From Geobacteraceae bacterium (lineage in GTDB: Bacteria > Desulfobacterota > Desulfuromonadia > Geobacterales > Geobacteraceae), in NCBI GenBank assembly GCA_009773645.1, contig WSYB01000003.1, positions 181,371-245,370 on the forward strand: 64,000 bases of DNA. The letters run 5' to 3'. Under the pieces are notes generated by a model. It was not told where the DNA came from. It saw nothing but the letters and a program-made list of their open reading frames with translations, and did no database searches. Shown one piece after another: positions 33,607 through 42,854 of the stretch (within the stretch, counting starts at the first letter, position 1; each line of letters starts with the position of its first letter). Made by a program: the position numbers and the translations under genes.

Positions 33607-36402
33607 ATGGCATTTACCGCCCAAATCTTCGAAGCCTATCTCAAGTGTCCTTCCAAGTGCTGGTTCCGATCTCTTGGGGAAGAGGGGACGGGGAATATGT
33701 ATGCGGATTGGGTGCGGATGCAGAATGATGCTTACCGTACCGATGGGATTGAACGTTTGCTGAATAGCGTCACAAGCGAAGAACGTGCCGTCGCACAGGC
33801 TGATTCGGCGAATGTGAAAACGGCCAAATGGAAGTTTGCGGCAAATTTCCCAGCACGAAAGGAGAATCTGGAAACCAGCGTTCACATTGTGGAACGCGTA
33901 CCTTCTGAAGGCCGAGGCAAGCCCGCCCAGTTTACACCAATTCGGTTCATTTTCCCCAACAAGCTTTCCAAGGATGACAAACTGCTGCTGGCATATGATG
34001 CGTTCGTTCTGTCCGAAATGCTCAGACGAGATGTCAGCCACGGCAAGATAATTCACGGGGACAATCACACGACGGTAAAGGTAAGGACGTCGGCCCTTGA
34101 AAGTACAGTACGGAAACTAACCGCAAAGATCGCTGCACTGCTGGCGAGCGATTTGCCGCCCGATTTTATTCTGAACCGGCACTGTGCAGAGTGTGAATAC
34201 CAAGTCCCGTGCAGGCAAAAAGCGATTGAAAAGGATGATCTCAGTCTTCTGGCGGGCATGACGGAAAAAGAGCGGAAGAAACTCAACAGCAAAGGCATCT
34301 TCACGATCACTCAACTTTCTTACACCTTTAGGCCCCGGCGCCGCCCCAAACGGTTACGGGACAAACGGGAGAAGTACCTCCACTCCTTGAAGGCGCTCGC
34401 TATCCGGGAAAAGAAAATCCATATCGTCGGCAATCCGGAACTGAAGATCGAATGCACCCCGGTTTATCTGGATGTCGAGGGGCTGCCTGACCGCGATTTC
34501 TATTATCTCATCGGAATACGATTCAGAATCGACGATTCGGTTGAGCAGCACAGTCTGTGGGCTGATAGTCGGGAAGATGAGGAAGGAATTTGGAGGGAGT
34601 TCCTGAGATTGTTGGAAAGCGTCGAAAAGCCGGTGCTGATCTGCTACGGCAGCTATGAAATGACTTTTCTCAAGGCAATGTGTGGCCGCTATGGTGGGCC
34701 ATGCCAAGGCTCGATCGCAGAGAAGGCGATTTCTTCGGTAATAAACATCCTTTCCTTCATCTATGGTCGCGTCTATTTCCCGGTACCATCGAATGGCTTG
34801 AAGGATATAGCAGGTTTTTGTGGGTTTCAATGGACAGAGGCAGATGCTTCTGGAATACAGTCCATTGTCTGGCGTGAAAAGTGGGAAGCCTTTAGAGACT
34901 CTTTGGAGCATGAGAGACTGACTAGTTACAATACCGAGGATTGTGAGGCTCTGGAAGTTGTGACACGGAGGGTGCTCAGCTTGCAGTGCCCACAAGCAGG
35001 GAGTGAGGTAACGAATGAAAAGGATATTGTGGATATAAGCAAACAAAAACGAGAGCATCCTTATGGATTTAAAAGAAATACTTTCGTCCTTCCAGAGTTC
35101 GACTCAATTAATAAAGCCGCCTATTGGGATTACCAGCGAGAGCGGGTTTTCATCAAATCAGACAACGCCATAAGGCATTCCTTGAAACACCCCAAAAAAT
35201 CGAAGAAAACGCTTACCGTCAATAAAATAATTTACTCCAAACCACCAAAGTCATGTCCGAATTGCAGTTCCAATAAATTCCAATCGTATATCAAATCTGC
35301 AAAAAGGATTGTGATTGACCTCAAGTTCACCCCTTGCGGAATCAAGAGATGGGTTACTCAGCATCAATTCAATAGATATAAATGTTTTATGTGTGGCAAA
35401 ACTTTTCCTGCCGAACATGGTTTGTTGTCTAAAAGTAAATATGGGAGTGAACTTATAGCTTTTGTTGTTTATCAATGTATTGAGTTACGCTCGCCAATCA
35501 TGACAATAGAAAAGAATATTAATCGGCTATTTGGACTACATATAGGAGAAAGAGAAGCAAATCACTTCAAGGTATATGCTGCAAATTTATACGCTACCAC
35601 CTACAATGCTCTAATTTCTATACTATGCAATGGCAATTTGCTTCATGCAGATGAAACAAAGATGAGTTTGAGAGATAAGAGTTGTTTTGTATGGGTTCTA
35701 ACAAGCATGGAAGAGGTAGTTTATATTTGTACCGAAACCCGCGAGGGAGAGTATGTTAATTCACTACTCAAGGATTTCAAAGGGGTATTGGTTTCTGATT
35801 TTTATACGGCATATGACAGCATCAATTGTCCTCAGCAAAAGTGCCTCATTCATTTGATTCGGGACATAAATGATGCTTTGTACAAGCATCCATACGACGA
35901 AGGGCTGAAACGGGTTGCAAATGAGTTCACAAAGGTACTTCGGCCAATGGTTGAAACAGTAGATCGTTTTGGTTTAAAACATTATTTTCTGAAAAAGCAT
36001 CTGCCGGATGTTGATCGTTTCTACAAGAATCTTAAGTGCTTAGCCTTGACTACCGAAACATCTGAAAAATTAAGGGAACGATTTGAGAAAAATCGAAGCG
36101 TACTTTTCACTTTCCTAAGTTATGATGGTATACCATGGAACAATAACAATGCCGAGCATGCTGTCAAAGCTTTTGCCATGCTACGCCACATCATAAAGGG
36201 CGTGACTACCGAAAAGGGTCTGCGGGATTACCTCATACTTCTCAGTATTTGTGAGACGTGCAAATACAAAGGACTCGATTTCCTCGATTTCTTGCGGTCT
36301 GGTGAAAAAAACATCGATGTATTTGCGGAAAGTCAACGAAGACGTCGGGGACGTCATAGCGCCGTCTTGAAAACGGAACACGCTCGTAGTGTCATGCATT
36401 GA
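33607..36402 (+). CDS. RecB-like nuclease / DEDD exonuclease / IS66-type transposase fusion
   Basis: 931 residues in three parts. Residues 1-210 resemble TM0106-type RecB/Cas4-like proteins, with a cysteine arrangement of Cys14/Cys18 and HCAECEYQVPC as for a [4Fe-4S] cluster, though I cannot see the canonical D...ExK nuclease triad. Residues ~280-480 look like an RNase-H-fold DEDD exonuclease (VYLDVEG, CYGSYEMTF, SYNTEDCEAL). Residues ~550-910 are an IS66-like DDE transposase: zinc motif CPNCSSN...CFMCGKTF, then HADETKM, LVSDFYTAYD and WNNNNAEHAVKAF. The first ATG of the longer frame lies within a repeat, so 33607 is more likely. Codon use is more AT-rich after ~35000, suggesting joined parts of different origin. 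It is coding throughout and has no frameshift. Confidence 0.8.
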   Translation: MAFTAQIFEAYLKCPSKCWFRSLGEEGTGNMYADWVRMQNDAYRTDGIERLLNSVTSEERAVAQADSANVKTAKWKFAANFPARKENLETSVHIVERVPSEGRGKPAQFTPIRFIFPNKLSKDDKLLLAYDAFVLSEMLRRDVSHGKIIHGDNHTTVKVRTSALESTVRKLTAKIAALLASDLPPDFILNRHCAECEYQVPCRQKAIEKDDLSLLAGMTEKERKKLNSKGIFTITQLSYTFRPRRRPKRLRDKREKYLHSLKALAIREKKIHIVGNPELKIECTPVYLDVEGLPDRDFYYLIGIRFRIDDSVEQHSLWADSREDEEGIWREFLRLLESVEKPVLICYGSYEMTFLKAMCGRYGGPCQGSIAEKAISSVINILSFIYGRVYFPVPSNGLKDIAGFCGFQWTEADASGIQSIVWREKWEAFRDSLEHERLTSYNTEDCEALEVVTRRVLSLQCPQAGSEVTNEKDIVDISKQKREHPYGFKRNTFVLPEFDSINKAAYWDYQRERVFIKSDNAIRHSLKHPKKSKKTLTVNKIIYSKPPKSCPNCSSNKFQSYIKSAKRIVIDLKFTPCGIKRWVTQHQFNRYKCFMCGKTFPAEHGLLSKSKYGSELIAFVVYQCIELRSPIMTIEKNINRLFGLHIGEREANHFKVYAANLYATTYNALISILCNGNLLHADETKMSLRDKSCFVWVLTSMEEVVYICTETREGEYVNSLLKDFKGVLVSDFYTAYDSINCPQQKCLIHLIRDINDALYKHPYDEGLKRVANEFTKVLRPMVETVDRFGLKHYFLKKHLPDVDRFYKNLKCLALTTETSEKLRERFEKNRSVLFTFLSYDGIPWNNNNAEHAVKAFAMLRHIIKGVTTEKGLRDYLILLSICETCKYKGLDFLDFLRSGEKNIDVFAESQRRRRGRHSAVLKTEHARSVMH

Positions 36403-36407
36403 TTTGT

Positions 36408-36506
36408 GGTGCGTTACGGCAATAAACCGCCTAACGCACCCTACGTTTAACGCAAGAATGATGCATTATTACCGTAGGGTGCGTTAACGAATGCGTAACG
36501 CGCCGG
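36408..36506 (+). repeat. REP cluster 1 middle
   Basis: Two hairpins: GGTGCGTTACGG ... CCGCCTAACGCACC (36408-36445) and GTAGGGTGCGTTAAC ... GCGTAACGCGCC (36473-36506). They separate the fusion transposase gene from the RAYT gene. Confidence 0.75.
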
Positions 36507-36528
36507 TTATAGTGGCACCGGTGAGTAT

Positions 36529-37077
36529 ATGCCCAACTACACAAGAAACTTCATCCCCGGCGGGACCTTCTTCTTTACCGTGGTTACCCACGACCGTCGC
36601 CCCTGGCTTTGCTCCGACGCGGCGCGGACTTCCCTGCGCCAGGCAATCGACAAGGTTCGAAGGAATCTGCCGTTTTCCATCGAGGCATGGGTTCTCCTTC
36701 CCGACCATCTTCACTGCGTCTGGACGCTGCCGTCGGGCGATACTGATTATTCGTCTCGCTGGCGTCTAATCAAGGGGGATGTGAGCAAATCGTGTGCTGA
36801 TGAGCTTGCCGATGGCCCTCTATCTCCGTCACGGCTGAAGCGCCGCGAACGGGGTTTGTGGCAACGCCGGTTCTGGGAGCACACCATTAAGGATGAAGCA
36901 GATTTTGCAGCGCATTGCGATTACATTCACTATAATCCCGTAAAGCACGGGCACTGTGCTTCTCCCCGAGAATGGCCATTTTCGACCTTTCACGGTTTTG
37001 TTAAATCAGGGGTGTATGGGGTTGATTGGGGAGATGGTGTCATGGCACACTTACCCGAAGATATTGGTGGGGAGTGA
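36529..37077 (+). CDS. REP-associated tyrosine transposase 1 (RAYT)
   Basis: 182 residues, Y1 HUH-type. The HUH motif is in [13 protein letters not shown], and the C-terminal catalytic tyrosine region is [12 protein letters not shown]. Related to IS200/IS605 TnpA but domesticated to mobilise REP sequences. It is surrounded by its probable cognate GTGCGTTA palindromes (33454-33580, 36408-36506, 37103-37183). Confidence 0.9.
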   Translation: MPNYTRNFIPGGTFFFTVVTHDRRPWLCSDAARTSLRQAIDKVRRNLPFSIEAWVLLPDHLHCVWTLPSGDTDYSSRWRLIKGDVSKSCADELADGPLSPSRLKRRERGLWQRRFWEHTIKDEADFAAHCDYIHYNPVKHGHCASPREWPFSTFHGFVKSGVYGVDWGDGVMAHLPEDIGGE

Positions 37078-37102
37078 CGAGTGTGGGGCTCCAAAGCGGA
37101 TT

Positions 37103-37183
37103 CGTAGGGTGCGTTAGGCGGGGTGTGCTGTAACGCACCTTCATACGGTGCGTTACGCGATGAGGCCGCTAACGCACCCTACG
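37103..37183 (+). repeat. REP/REPIN cluster 1 right
   Basis: A doublet of inverted GTGCGTTA units nearly identical to 33504-33580. Both ends of the block share 21 bases, CGGATTCGTAGGGTGCGTTAG minus one. Confidence 0.8.
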
Positions 37184-37214
37184 ATTCGATTACGATTTGA
37201 CGACAAGGCAGATT

Positions 37215-39590
37215 ATGACTGAAAATGAAATCCCGGAAAATATCCTCCTTGCCCGCCTCGACGATTTGATCAACTGGGGGCGGGCAAACTCCCTCTGGCC
37301 GATGTTCTTCGGCCTTTCATGCTGTTTCGTGGAAATGATGACCTCCTTCACCTCCCGTTATGATATCTCCCGCTTCGGCGCGGAAGTGCTCCGCGGCACC
37401 CCCCGCGAGGCGGACCTGATGGTGATCGCCGGCACGGTCTTCAAGAAGATGGCGCCTTCCATTTTGAGACTCTACGAGCAGATGGCGGAACCCCGCTGGG
37501 TGATCTCCATGGGGAGCTGCGCCAATTCGGGCGGCATGTACGACATTTACAGCGTGGTGCAGGGGGTAAACCAGATCATCCCGGTGGACGTCTACGTCCC
37601 CGGCTGTCCGCCGCGGCCCGAGGCGTTCCTCCAGGGGCTCATCCTCCTGCAGGAGAAGATAAAAAGGGAAGAGCGGCCGGCCCGGTCGGTGCTCCACATG
37701 AAGGGGGGAAGCCAGGGGACCACCACGGATGTCCTGGTGGACGGGGTGACCAAGTCCCGCGATACCCGCGGCCCCGGCATGGAGGGGTGCGCCATCCGCG
37801 GCGCGTCGGTGCAGCATCCCCGTTTCTGGATGCCCCGTTCCGATGAGATGTGGCGCCCCCCCGCCCCGAAGCACCCCTTCCCCGATTTCGGCCTTGGGGG
37901 GGAGCTGGAAGCCGTCTTTGGACAACGGATCGCAGTGGATCAGAGCGCTACCGACATGCCCACCTACAAAGTACCGCCGGAACTGGCGCCGGAAGTGCTT
38001 ATGCATCTGAAGAACCGGCAGAAGAACCCCTTCAGACGCCTCGAAGATATCGCGGCCGTTGATGAATCGTGCCGCCGCGATAAGGATAAATACAAAGACT
38101 TTACGGTCAACTACCACCTCCTCTGCTTCGACACCCCGGGCCACATCCGGATCAAGACCGAGTTGGAGGGAAGCTATCCCGAGCTTCCCTCCGTGACCGG
38201 CGTCTGGCCTTCCGCCTCCTGGTACGAACGGGAGGTGTTCGATATGTACGGGATACGGTTTACCGGCCATCCCAACCTCCGCCGCATCCTCATGCCCCAC
38301 GATTGGGAGGGGCATCCCCTGCGAAAGGAGCATCCGTTCCGTGCAACGGAGATGGCGCCTTACACCACGGAAGATGCCCGCAAGCATCAGCCCCTTCCGG
38401 CCGGCGACTTTTTCGATCGGGTGGACGAGGAAACCTTAATTCTCAATCTGGGCCCCCAGCACCCCGGCACCCACGGCATCCTCCGCATTATTCTCAAACT
38501 CGACGGAGAGGAGATTGTCGATCTCGATACCGACATCGGTTACCACCACCGGGCCGCTGAGAAAATGGGGGAGCGCCAGCACTGGAACCAGTTCATACCA
38601 TACACCGACCGGATCGATTATCTGGCCGGTGTGCAGAACAACCTTGCCTACGTGAACTCCGTGGAGCGGCTCTGCGGCATCACGGTGCCGGACCGGGCGG
38701 TGTTTATCCGAGTCATGCTGGCGGAGCTGTTCCGCATCGCCAACCACCTGGTCTGGCTCGGCACTTTCGCCGCCGACCTGGGGGCCATGACGCCGGTCTT
38801 CTACACCTTCACCGACCGGGAGAAGATCTTCGACATCGTGGAGATGATCACCGGCGGAAGGATGCACCCCTCCTGGTTCCGCATCGGGGGGGTGACCGAG
38901 GACCTGCCCGAAGGGTGGGAGGTGCCGGTTACCGAGTTTCTCCGGTGGTTTCCGCCGCGTTTAAAGGAATACGAAGACTTGCTGAACGACAACCCGATCT
39001 TCAAGGCGCGATTGAAGGGGGTGGGAGCGATTACGCTCGAAGAGGCAATCGACTGGGGGATTTCCGGGCCGAACTTAAGGGCCTGCGGCTTCGCGTGGGA
39101 CCTGCGGAAGAAAATCCCCTATGCCGGCTACGACCGTTTCGATTTCGAAGTGGCGGTGGCGGAGGGGGGGGACAGCTACGCCCGCTATCTGGTGCGGCTC
39201 GAAGAGATGCGGCAGTCACTTGGCATCGTGGGGCAGGCACTGAAGGGGATGCCCGGCGGCAGATGGATCACGGACGACTACCGCTACGTCCTCCCCCGGA
39301 AACGGGACACGCTCCACGACATCGAGTCGCTCATCCACCACTTCATCAACTCGACGCGGGGGATGGCGCCGCCCAAGGGGGAGTGCTACGCGGCCATTGA
39401 GGCGCCGAAGGGGGAGAACGGCTACTTCGTGGTTTCCGACGGGATCAACATCCCTTACCGGGTGCGGATCAAGACCCCCAGCTTTCCCCACATGCAGGCG
39501 CTGCCGCTCATGAGCCGCGGGTGGCTGGTGGCGGATTTGCTGGCGATACTGGGGTCGATCGATTTTGTGCTGGCGGATCTGGACAGATGA
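37215..39590 (+). CDS. nuoBCD: NADH-quinone oxidoreductase, fused subunits B, C and D
   Basis: 791 residues. NuoB part (1-~165): N2-cluster cysteines in [16 protein letters not shown] and PGCPPRPEA. NuoC part (~250-400): [26 protein letters not shown]. NuoD part (~410-791): [12 protein letters not shown] and C-terminal DxDR, which line the quinone site. NuoCD fusions are common in enterobacteria; the triple fusion is rarer and fixes 1:1:1 stoichiometry of the quinone-reducing module. The ATG at 37215 follows AAGGCAG; a TTG at 37197 is an alternative. Confidence 0.95.
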   Translation: MTENEIPENILLARLDDLINWGRANSLWPMFFGLSCCFVEMMTSFTSRYDISRFGAEVLRGTPREADLMVIAGTVFKKMAPSILRLYEQMAEPRWVISMGSCANSGGMYDIYSVVQGVNQIIPVDVYVPGCPPRPEAFLQGLILLQEKIKREERPARSVLHMKGGSQGTTTDVLVDGVTKSRDTRGPGMEGCAIRGASVQHPRFWMPRSDEMWRPPAPKHPFPDFGLGGELEAVFGQRIAVDQSATDMPTYKVPPELAPEVLMHLKNRQKNPFRRLEDIAAVDESCRRDKDKYKDFTVNYHLLCFDTPGHIRIKTELEGSYPELPSVTGVWPSASWYEREVFDMYGIRFTGHPNLRRILMPHDWEGHPLRKEHPFRATEMAPYTTEDARKHQPLPAGDFFDRVDEETLILNLGPQHPGTHGILRIILKLDGEEIVDLDTDIGYHHRAAEKMGERQHWNQFIPYTDRIDYLAGVQNNLAYVNSVERLCGITVPDRAVFIRVMLAELFRIANHLVWLGTFAADLGAMTPVFYTFTDREKIFDIVEMITGGRMHPSWFRIGGVTEDLPEGWEVPVTEFLRWFPPRLKEYEDLLNDNPIFKARLKGVGAITLEEAIDWGISGPNLRACGFAWDLRKKIPYAGYDRFDFEVAVAEGGDSYARYLVRLEEMRQSLGIVGQALKGMPGGRWITDDYRYVLPRKRDTLHDIESLIHHFINSTRGMAPPKGECYAAIEAPKGENGYFVVSDGINIPYRVRIKTPSFPHMQALPLMSRGWLVADLLAILGSIDFVLADLDR

Positions 39591-39604
39591 AACCTTTAAC
39601 ATCT

Positions 39605-39700
39605 GCCACAGAGCCACAGAGGGCACAGAGGAACACAGAGAAGTCAAAGAATCGGGTAGGTCGGGTTGGCGGAGTAACCCAACGCTTCTCGGGATGTTGG
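39605..39700 (+). repeat. CCACAGAG repeat and GGGTTGGCGGAGTAACCC palindrome
   Basis: GCCACAGAGCCACAGAGGGCACAGAGG, reading as tandem degenerate units, then a small palindrome GTCGGGTTGGCGGAGTAACCCAAC. It lies in the nuoBCD-nuoE gap. The complement of the first family occurs at 41300-41335. Confidence 0.6.
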
Positions 39701-39834
39701 AATGCGGAGAATTCGATGGAGAAAGGAATGAACGCTTTTAAGCGGTTAGCGTGGCTTGCGGCGTCGCGGGGGCTCTGTCTCCTCGTACTGGCCAAGGGAT
39801 GTTCGTTTCCGGAGCAATGGTGACAGGTTAAGAC

Positions 39835-40308
39835 ATGATTCCCGATACCTTGAGAGAAGAGCTGAAAGCCCGCATCGCCTCTGCCATTACCACCCGCGAG
39901 GCGGCGGTGGACGTGATGAAGGAGCTGCAGCGGCACTACGGCTGGCTGACCGACACGGCGGTCCATGAGGCGGCGGAACTCCTGGGTCTCTCCACCCTCC
40001 AGGTGGAGGAGCTTGCCACCTTTTACGAGATGATCTACCGCCGGCCGGTGGGTAGGCGTGTGATCCACGTCTGCGACTCCATCTCCTGCTGGAGCGTGGG
40101 GTGCGAGGAGATCATGGCGTATCTGCAGGAGAAGCTCGGCGTGGAGCCGGGGGGGACGAGTGCCGACGGGATGTTCACCCTCATTCCCTGCGCCTGTCTC
40201 GGGAACTGCGGGGAGGGGCCGACCTTGATGATCGGCGACACCCTCTACGGGAGGCTTACGCCGGAGAGGGTGGATGAGATACTGGAAAAAGAGCGAAAAG
40301 TACTGTAA
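39835..40308 (+). CDS. nuoE: NADH-quinone oxidoreductase subunit E
   Basis: 157 residues, thioredoxin-like with a [2Fe-2S] cluster (N1a). Ligands are in CDSISCW and CACLGNCGEGP, the usual C-x4-C and C-x3-C spacing. It is part of the NADH-oxidising module with NuoF and NuoG. Its start follows an AT-poor gap of 244 bases. Confidence 0.94.
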   Translation: MIPDTLREELKARIASAITTREAAVDVMKELQRHYGWLTDTAVHEAAELLGLSTLQVEELATFYEMIYRRPVGRRVIHVCDSISCWSVGCEEIMAYLQEKLGVEPGGTSADGMFTLIPCACLGNCGEGPTLMIGDTLYGRLTPERVDEILEKERKVL

Positions 40309-40378
40309 GGGCGAACGGCGCTCGCCCTTTATCGAATCTGTGTTGTTGTTACCATCAGGGCGCATGTCATGCGCCCTT
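40306..40378 (+). repeat. Two GGGCG hairpins
   Basis: AAGGGCGA ... TCGCCCTTT (40306-40330) and a near-perfect palindrome AGGGCGCATGTCATGCGCCCT (40357-40378). They lie between nuoE and the cytochrome. Confidence 0.7.
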
Positions 40379-40396
40379 ACAACAAAGGAGGAAGAA

Positions 40397-40732
40397 ATGA
40401 TGAAAAAAGGATTGATTGCATCAATCTGCATGCTGGCGGTCTGCTCGTTCGCAACGGCTGGATTCGCCGACACAAAGAAGGGGGAAAAGATCGACGGGGC
40501 CAAGGAGTTCAAGGAGCACTGCGCGGTCTGCCACCCTGGCGGCGGGAACATCGTCAACCCGAAAAAGACTCTGTCCAAAAAGGACAGGGAGGCCAACGGC
40601 ATCAAGACGGCAAAGGATCTCATCAAGAACATGAGAAACCCCGGACCGGGGATGAACAAGTTCGACGAGAAGACCCTGCCGGAGAAGGAAGCGAAGGCGA
40701 TCGCGGAGTATATTCTGAAGACGTTCAAGTAA
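40397..40732 (+). CDS. Monoheme c-type cytochrome within the nuo operon
   Basis: 111 residues. The signal peptide ([22 protein letters not shown]) directs it to the periplasm. One heme site (CAVCH, near residue 43) and a likely distal methionine in [11 protein letters not shown] suggest a cytochrome c6/c553-like fold. AAAGGAGG precedes the start (ATG 40397 or 40400). Cytochromes are not complex I subunits, so its placement between nuoE and nuoF suggests a linked carrier. Confidence 0.9.
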   Translation: MMKKGLIASICMLAVCSFATAGFADTKKGEKIDGAKEFKEHCAVCHPGGGNIVNPKKTLSKKDREANGIKTAKDLIKNMRNPGPGMNKFDEKTLPEKEAKAIAEYILKTFK

Positions 40733-40745
40733 CATTTGCGGATAT

Positions 40746-40804
40746 GTAGGGGCAACCCCATGTGGTTGCCCACAAACTGGGCGGCCACACAGGGCCGCCC
40801 CTAC
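40746..40804 (+). repeat. GGGGCAACCCC / GGGCGGCC palindrome pair
   Basis: GTAGGGGCAACCCCATGTGGTTGCCC followed by GGGCGGCCACACAGGGCCGCCCCTAC in shorter words: two nested palindromes between the cytochrome and DUF488 genes. Relatives are at 47045-47098 and 55147-55173. Confidence 0.75.
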
Positions 40805-40814
40805 CGGTAAGAAA

Positions 40815-41153
40815 ATGCTCAGGATCAAACGCATCTACGATCTCCCTGCACCGGAAGACGGCAGACGCATCCTCGTGGACCGCCTCTGGCCGCGGGGCCT
40901 TTCGAAGGACGAGGCGCGGATCGACGAGTGGCTGAAAGAGATCGCGCCATCCGATGCGCTGCGCAAGTGGTTCGGCCACGACCCGGCCCGCTGGGAGGAG
41001 TTCGGGAAGCGCTATAAAGAGGAACTTAAGGAACACTCCCAACTCCTGGAAGAGCTCAGGGAAAAGGGGAAGAAGTGTACCGTCACCCTCCTCTTCGCGG
41101 CGAAGGACGCCGAGCACAATAACGCGGTGGTGCTGAAAGAACTGCTTGATTAG
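40815..41153 (+). CDS. DUF488 family protein
   Basis: 112 residues. The signature [27 protein letters not shown] is characteristic of the YeaO-like DUF488 family. The later [14 protein letters not shown] is also typical. Function unknown, cytoplasmic. Not a complex I subunit, so an unrelated insertion into the operon. Confidence 0.88.
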   Translation: MLRIKRIYDLPAPEDGRRILVDRLWPRGLSKDEARIDEWLKEIAPSDALRKWFGHDPARWEEFGKRYKEELKEHSQLLEELREKGKKCTVTLLFAAKDAEHNNAVVLKELLD

Positions 41154-41193
41154 CCAGAAACAAGAAGTGCACGAAAAACAAAATCTGATGATA

Positions 41194-41278
41194 GGACGCG
41201 GATGAACGCGGAAGGCGGATTTAACATCTTGAGAACGTTATGATTTTAATCTGCGTTTATCTGCTAAAATCTGCGTCC
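41194..41278 (+). repeat. GGACGCGGATGAACGCGG inverted repeat
   Basis: GGACGCGGATGAACGCGGA ... GGCGGATTT pairs with AAATCTGCGTTTATCTGC ... AAATCTGCGTCC. It occupies the DUF488-nuoF gap, followed by a CTCCGTGCCTTTGTGACTC fragment complementary to the repeat at 39605. Confidence 0.7.
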
Positions 41279-41345
41279 CAAAAAGCTTGTCTGATTTTGA
41301 CTTTCTCCGTGCCTTTGTGACTCTGTGGCAAATATGAAAGTATAA

Positions 41346-42611
41346 ATGGAACAGGTCCTCTTCCGACATAACAAGCCCGGCCGTCCCGTAACCTTTGCCG
41401 AGTACCAGGCCGAGGGGGGCTTCGCGGCGCTGAAAAAGGGGCTGAAGGAACTCTCCCCCCTTGAGGTGCAGCAGGCGGTGATCGACTCCGGCCTGCGCGG
41501 CCGCGGCGGGGCCGGGTTCCCCACCGGCAAGAAGTGGTCGTTCGTACCCCGGGACCTCCCCGGGCCGCGATATCTCATCTGCAACTGCGACGAGATGGAG
41601 CCGGGGACTTACAAAGACCGGGTGCTCCTGGAGGCAAACCCCTACTCCCTTGTGGAGGGGATGATCCTGGCCGGTTACGCCATCGGCTGCGAACACGCCT
41701 TCATCTTCATACGGCGGGGCTACGAGACCGCGGCAATGAACCTGCGAAGGGCCATAGGTGAGGCAAGGGAAGCGGGGTTCCTCGGTCGGAACATCCTCGG
41801 GAGCGGCTTTTCCATGGAGCTCGACCTGCATGTCTCAGCCGGACGCTATATCTGCGGCGAAGAGACGGCACTCATGAACGCCCTGGAGGGGAAGCGGGCC
41901 AACCCCAGAAGCAAGCCCCCCTTTCCGGCGGTCAAAGGGCTGTGGGGGAGGCCGACGGTGGTGAACAACGTGGAGACCCTGGCCAATGTTCCCTCTATCA
42001 TAACCAACGGCCCGGCCTGGTTCAAGGGGCTGGCTGGAATTCCCGAAGCGGCGGGGATGAAGCTCTTCTGCATCAGCGGCCATGTGCGGAACACGGTCTG
42101 TGTCGAGCTTCCCCTCGGCATGACCCTCGGGGAGATCATCGACGGCCCGTGCGGCGGGATGCTGCAGGGGAAGAAGTTCAAGGCGTGCATCCCCGGCGGG
42201 GCCTCGACCCCCTTCTTCACCGCCGAGCACTGGGGGGTCCCGATGGATTTCGATGCCGTGGCAAAGGCGGGCTCGCGGCTCGGCACGGGGGGGATCGTGG
42301 TCTTTCCCGAGAATACCTGCATGGTGGCCGCGACCCTGAACCTGACGACGTTCTTTGCCCGCGAGTCGTGCGGCTGGTGCACGCCGTGCCGTGAGGGGCT
42401 GCCGTATGTCCGGGAGATATTGACCCGGATCGAAGCGGGAGGGGGAGAGACGGAGGACGTGGAGATACTGCGGGAACACGTGAAATACCTCAACTACGCC
42501 TTCTGTGCACTGGCGCCGGGCGCCATGGGGCCGGTGGAGGGGCTGTTGCGGCTCTTCGAGGACGAGATCAGGGAGCATGTCGTGAAGAAGCGTTGCCCGT
42601 TTAAAAACTGA
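41346..42611 (+). CDS. nuoF: NADH-quinone oxidoreductase subunit F
   Basis: 421 residues. NADH- and FMN-binding motifs GLRGRGGAGFPTGKKW and CDEMEPGTYKDR, YICGEETAL, and the [4Fe-4S] N3 ligands in ESCGWCTPCREG. It is the electron entry point of complex I. Confidence 0.96.
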   Translation: MEQVLFRHNKPGRPVTFAEYQAEGGFAALKKGLKELSPLEVQQAVIDSGLRGRGGAGFPTGKKWSFVPRDLPGPRYLICNCDEMEPGTYKDRVLLEANPYSLVEGMILAGYAIGCEHAFIFIRRGYETAAMNLRRAIGEAREAGFLGRNILGSGFSMELDLHVSAGRYICGEETALMNALEGKRANPRSKPPFPAVKGLWGRPTVVNNVETLANVPSIITNGPAWFKGLAGIPEAAGMKLFCISGHVRNTVCVELPLGMTLGEIIDGPCGGMLQGKKFKACIPGGASTPFFTAEHWGVPMDFDAVAKAGSRLGTGGIVVFPENTCMVAATLNLTTFFARESCGWCTPCREGLPYVREILTRIEAGGGETEDVEILREHVKYLNYAFCALAPGAMGPVEGLLRLFEDEIREHVVKKRCPFKN

Positions 42612-42615
42612 TAGT

Positions 42616-42847
42616 TTCACCGCGGAGGACGCAGAGGTCCGCAGAGAAAATCTTTTGAAAAACTTAAAATCATTTTTCACGCAAAGACGCAAGGGCGCAA
42701 AGAAAAACAAGAAAAAGACTTTTGGTTTAAATAAAAGAAGGATCCGGGTTTTGATTTTCTTGGCGTCTTGGCGGCTTTGCGTGAGACAGAAGTTACTTTT
42801 TTATCCGATCTTTCCTCTGCGATCCACTGTGTCCTCTGCGGTAAAAA
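42616..42847 (+). repeat. Nested inverted repeats between nuoF and nuoG
   Basis: Outer pair: CCGCGGAGGACGCAGAGG (about 42619) and CCTCTGCG ... TGTCCTCTGCGG (about 42812-42841). Inner pair: TTTCACGCAAAGACGCAAGG (about 42676) and CTTGGCGTCTTGGCGG then CTTTGCGTGA (about 42758-42784). The 243-base gap has no gene of its own. Confidence 0.75.
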
Positions 42848-42854
42848 GGTTTTT

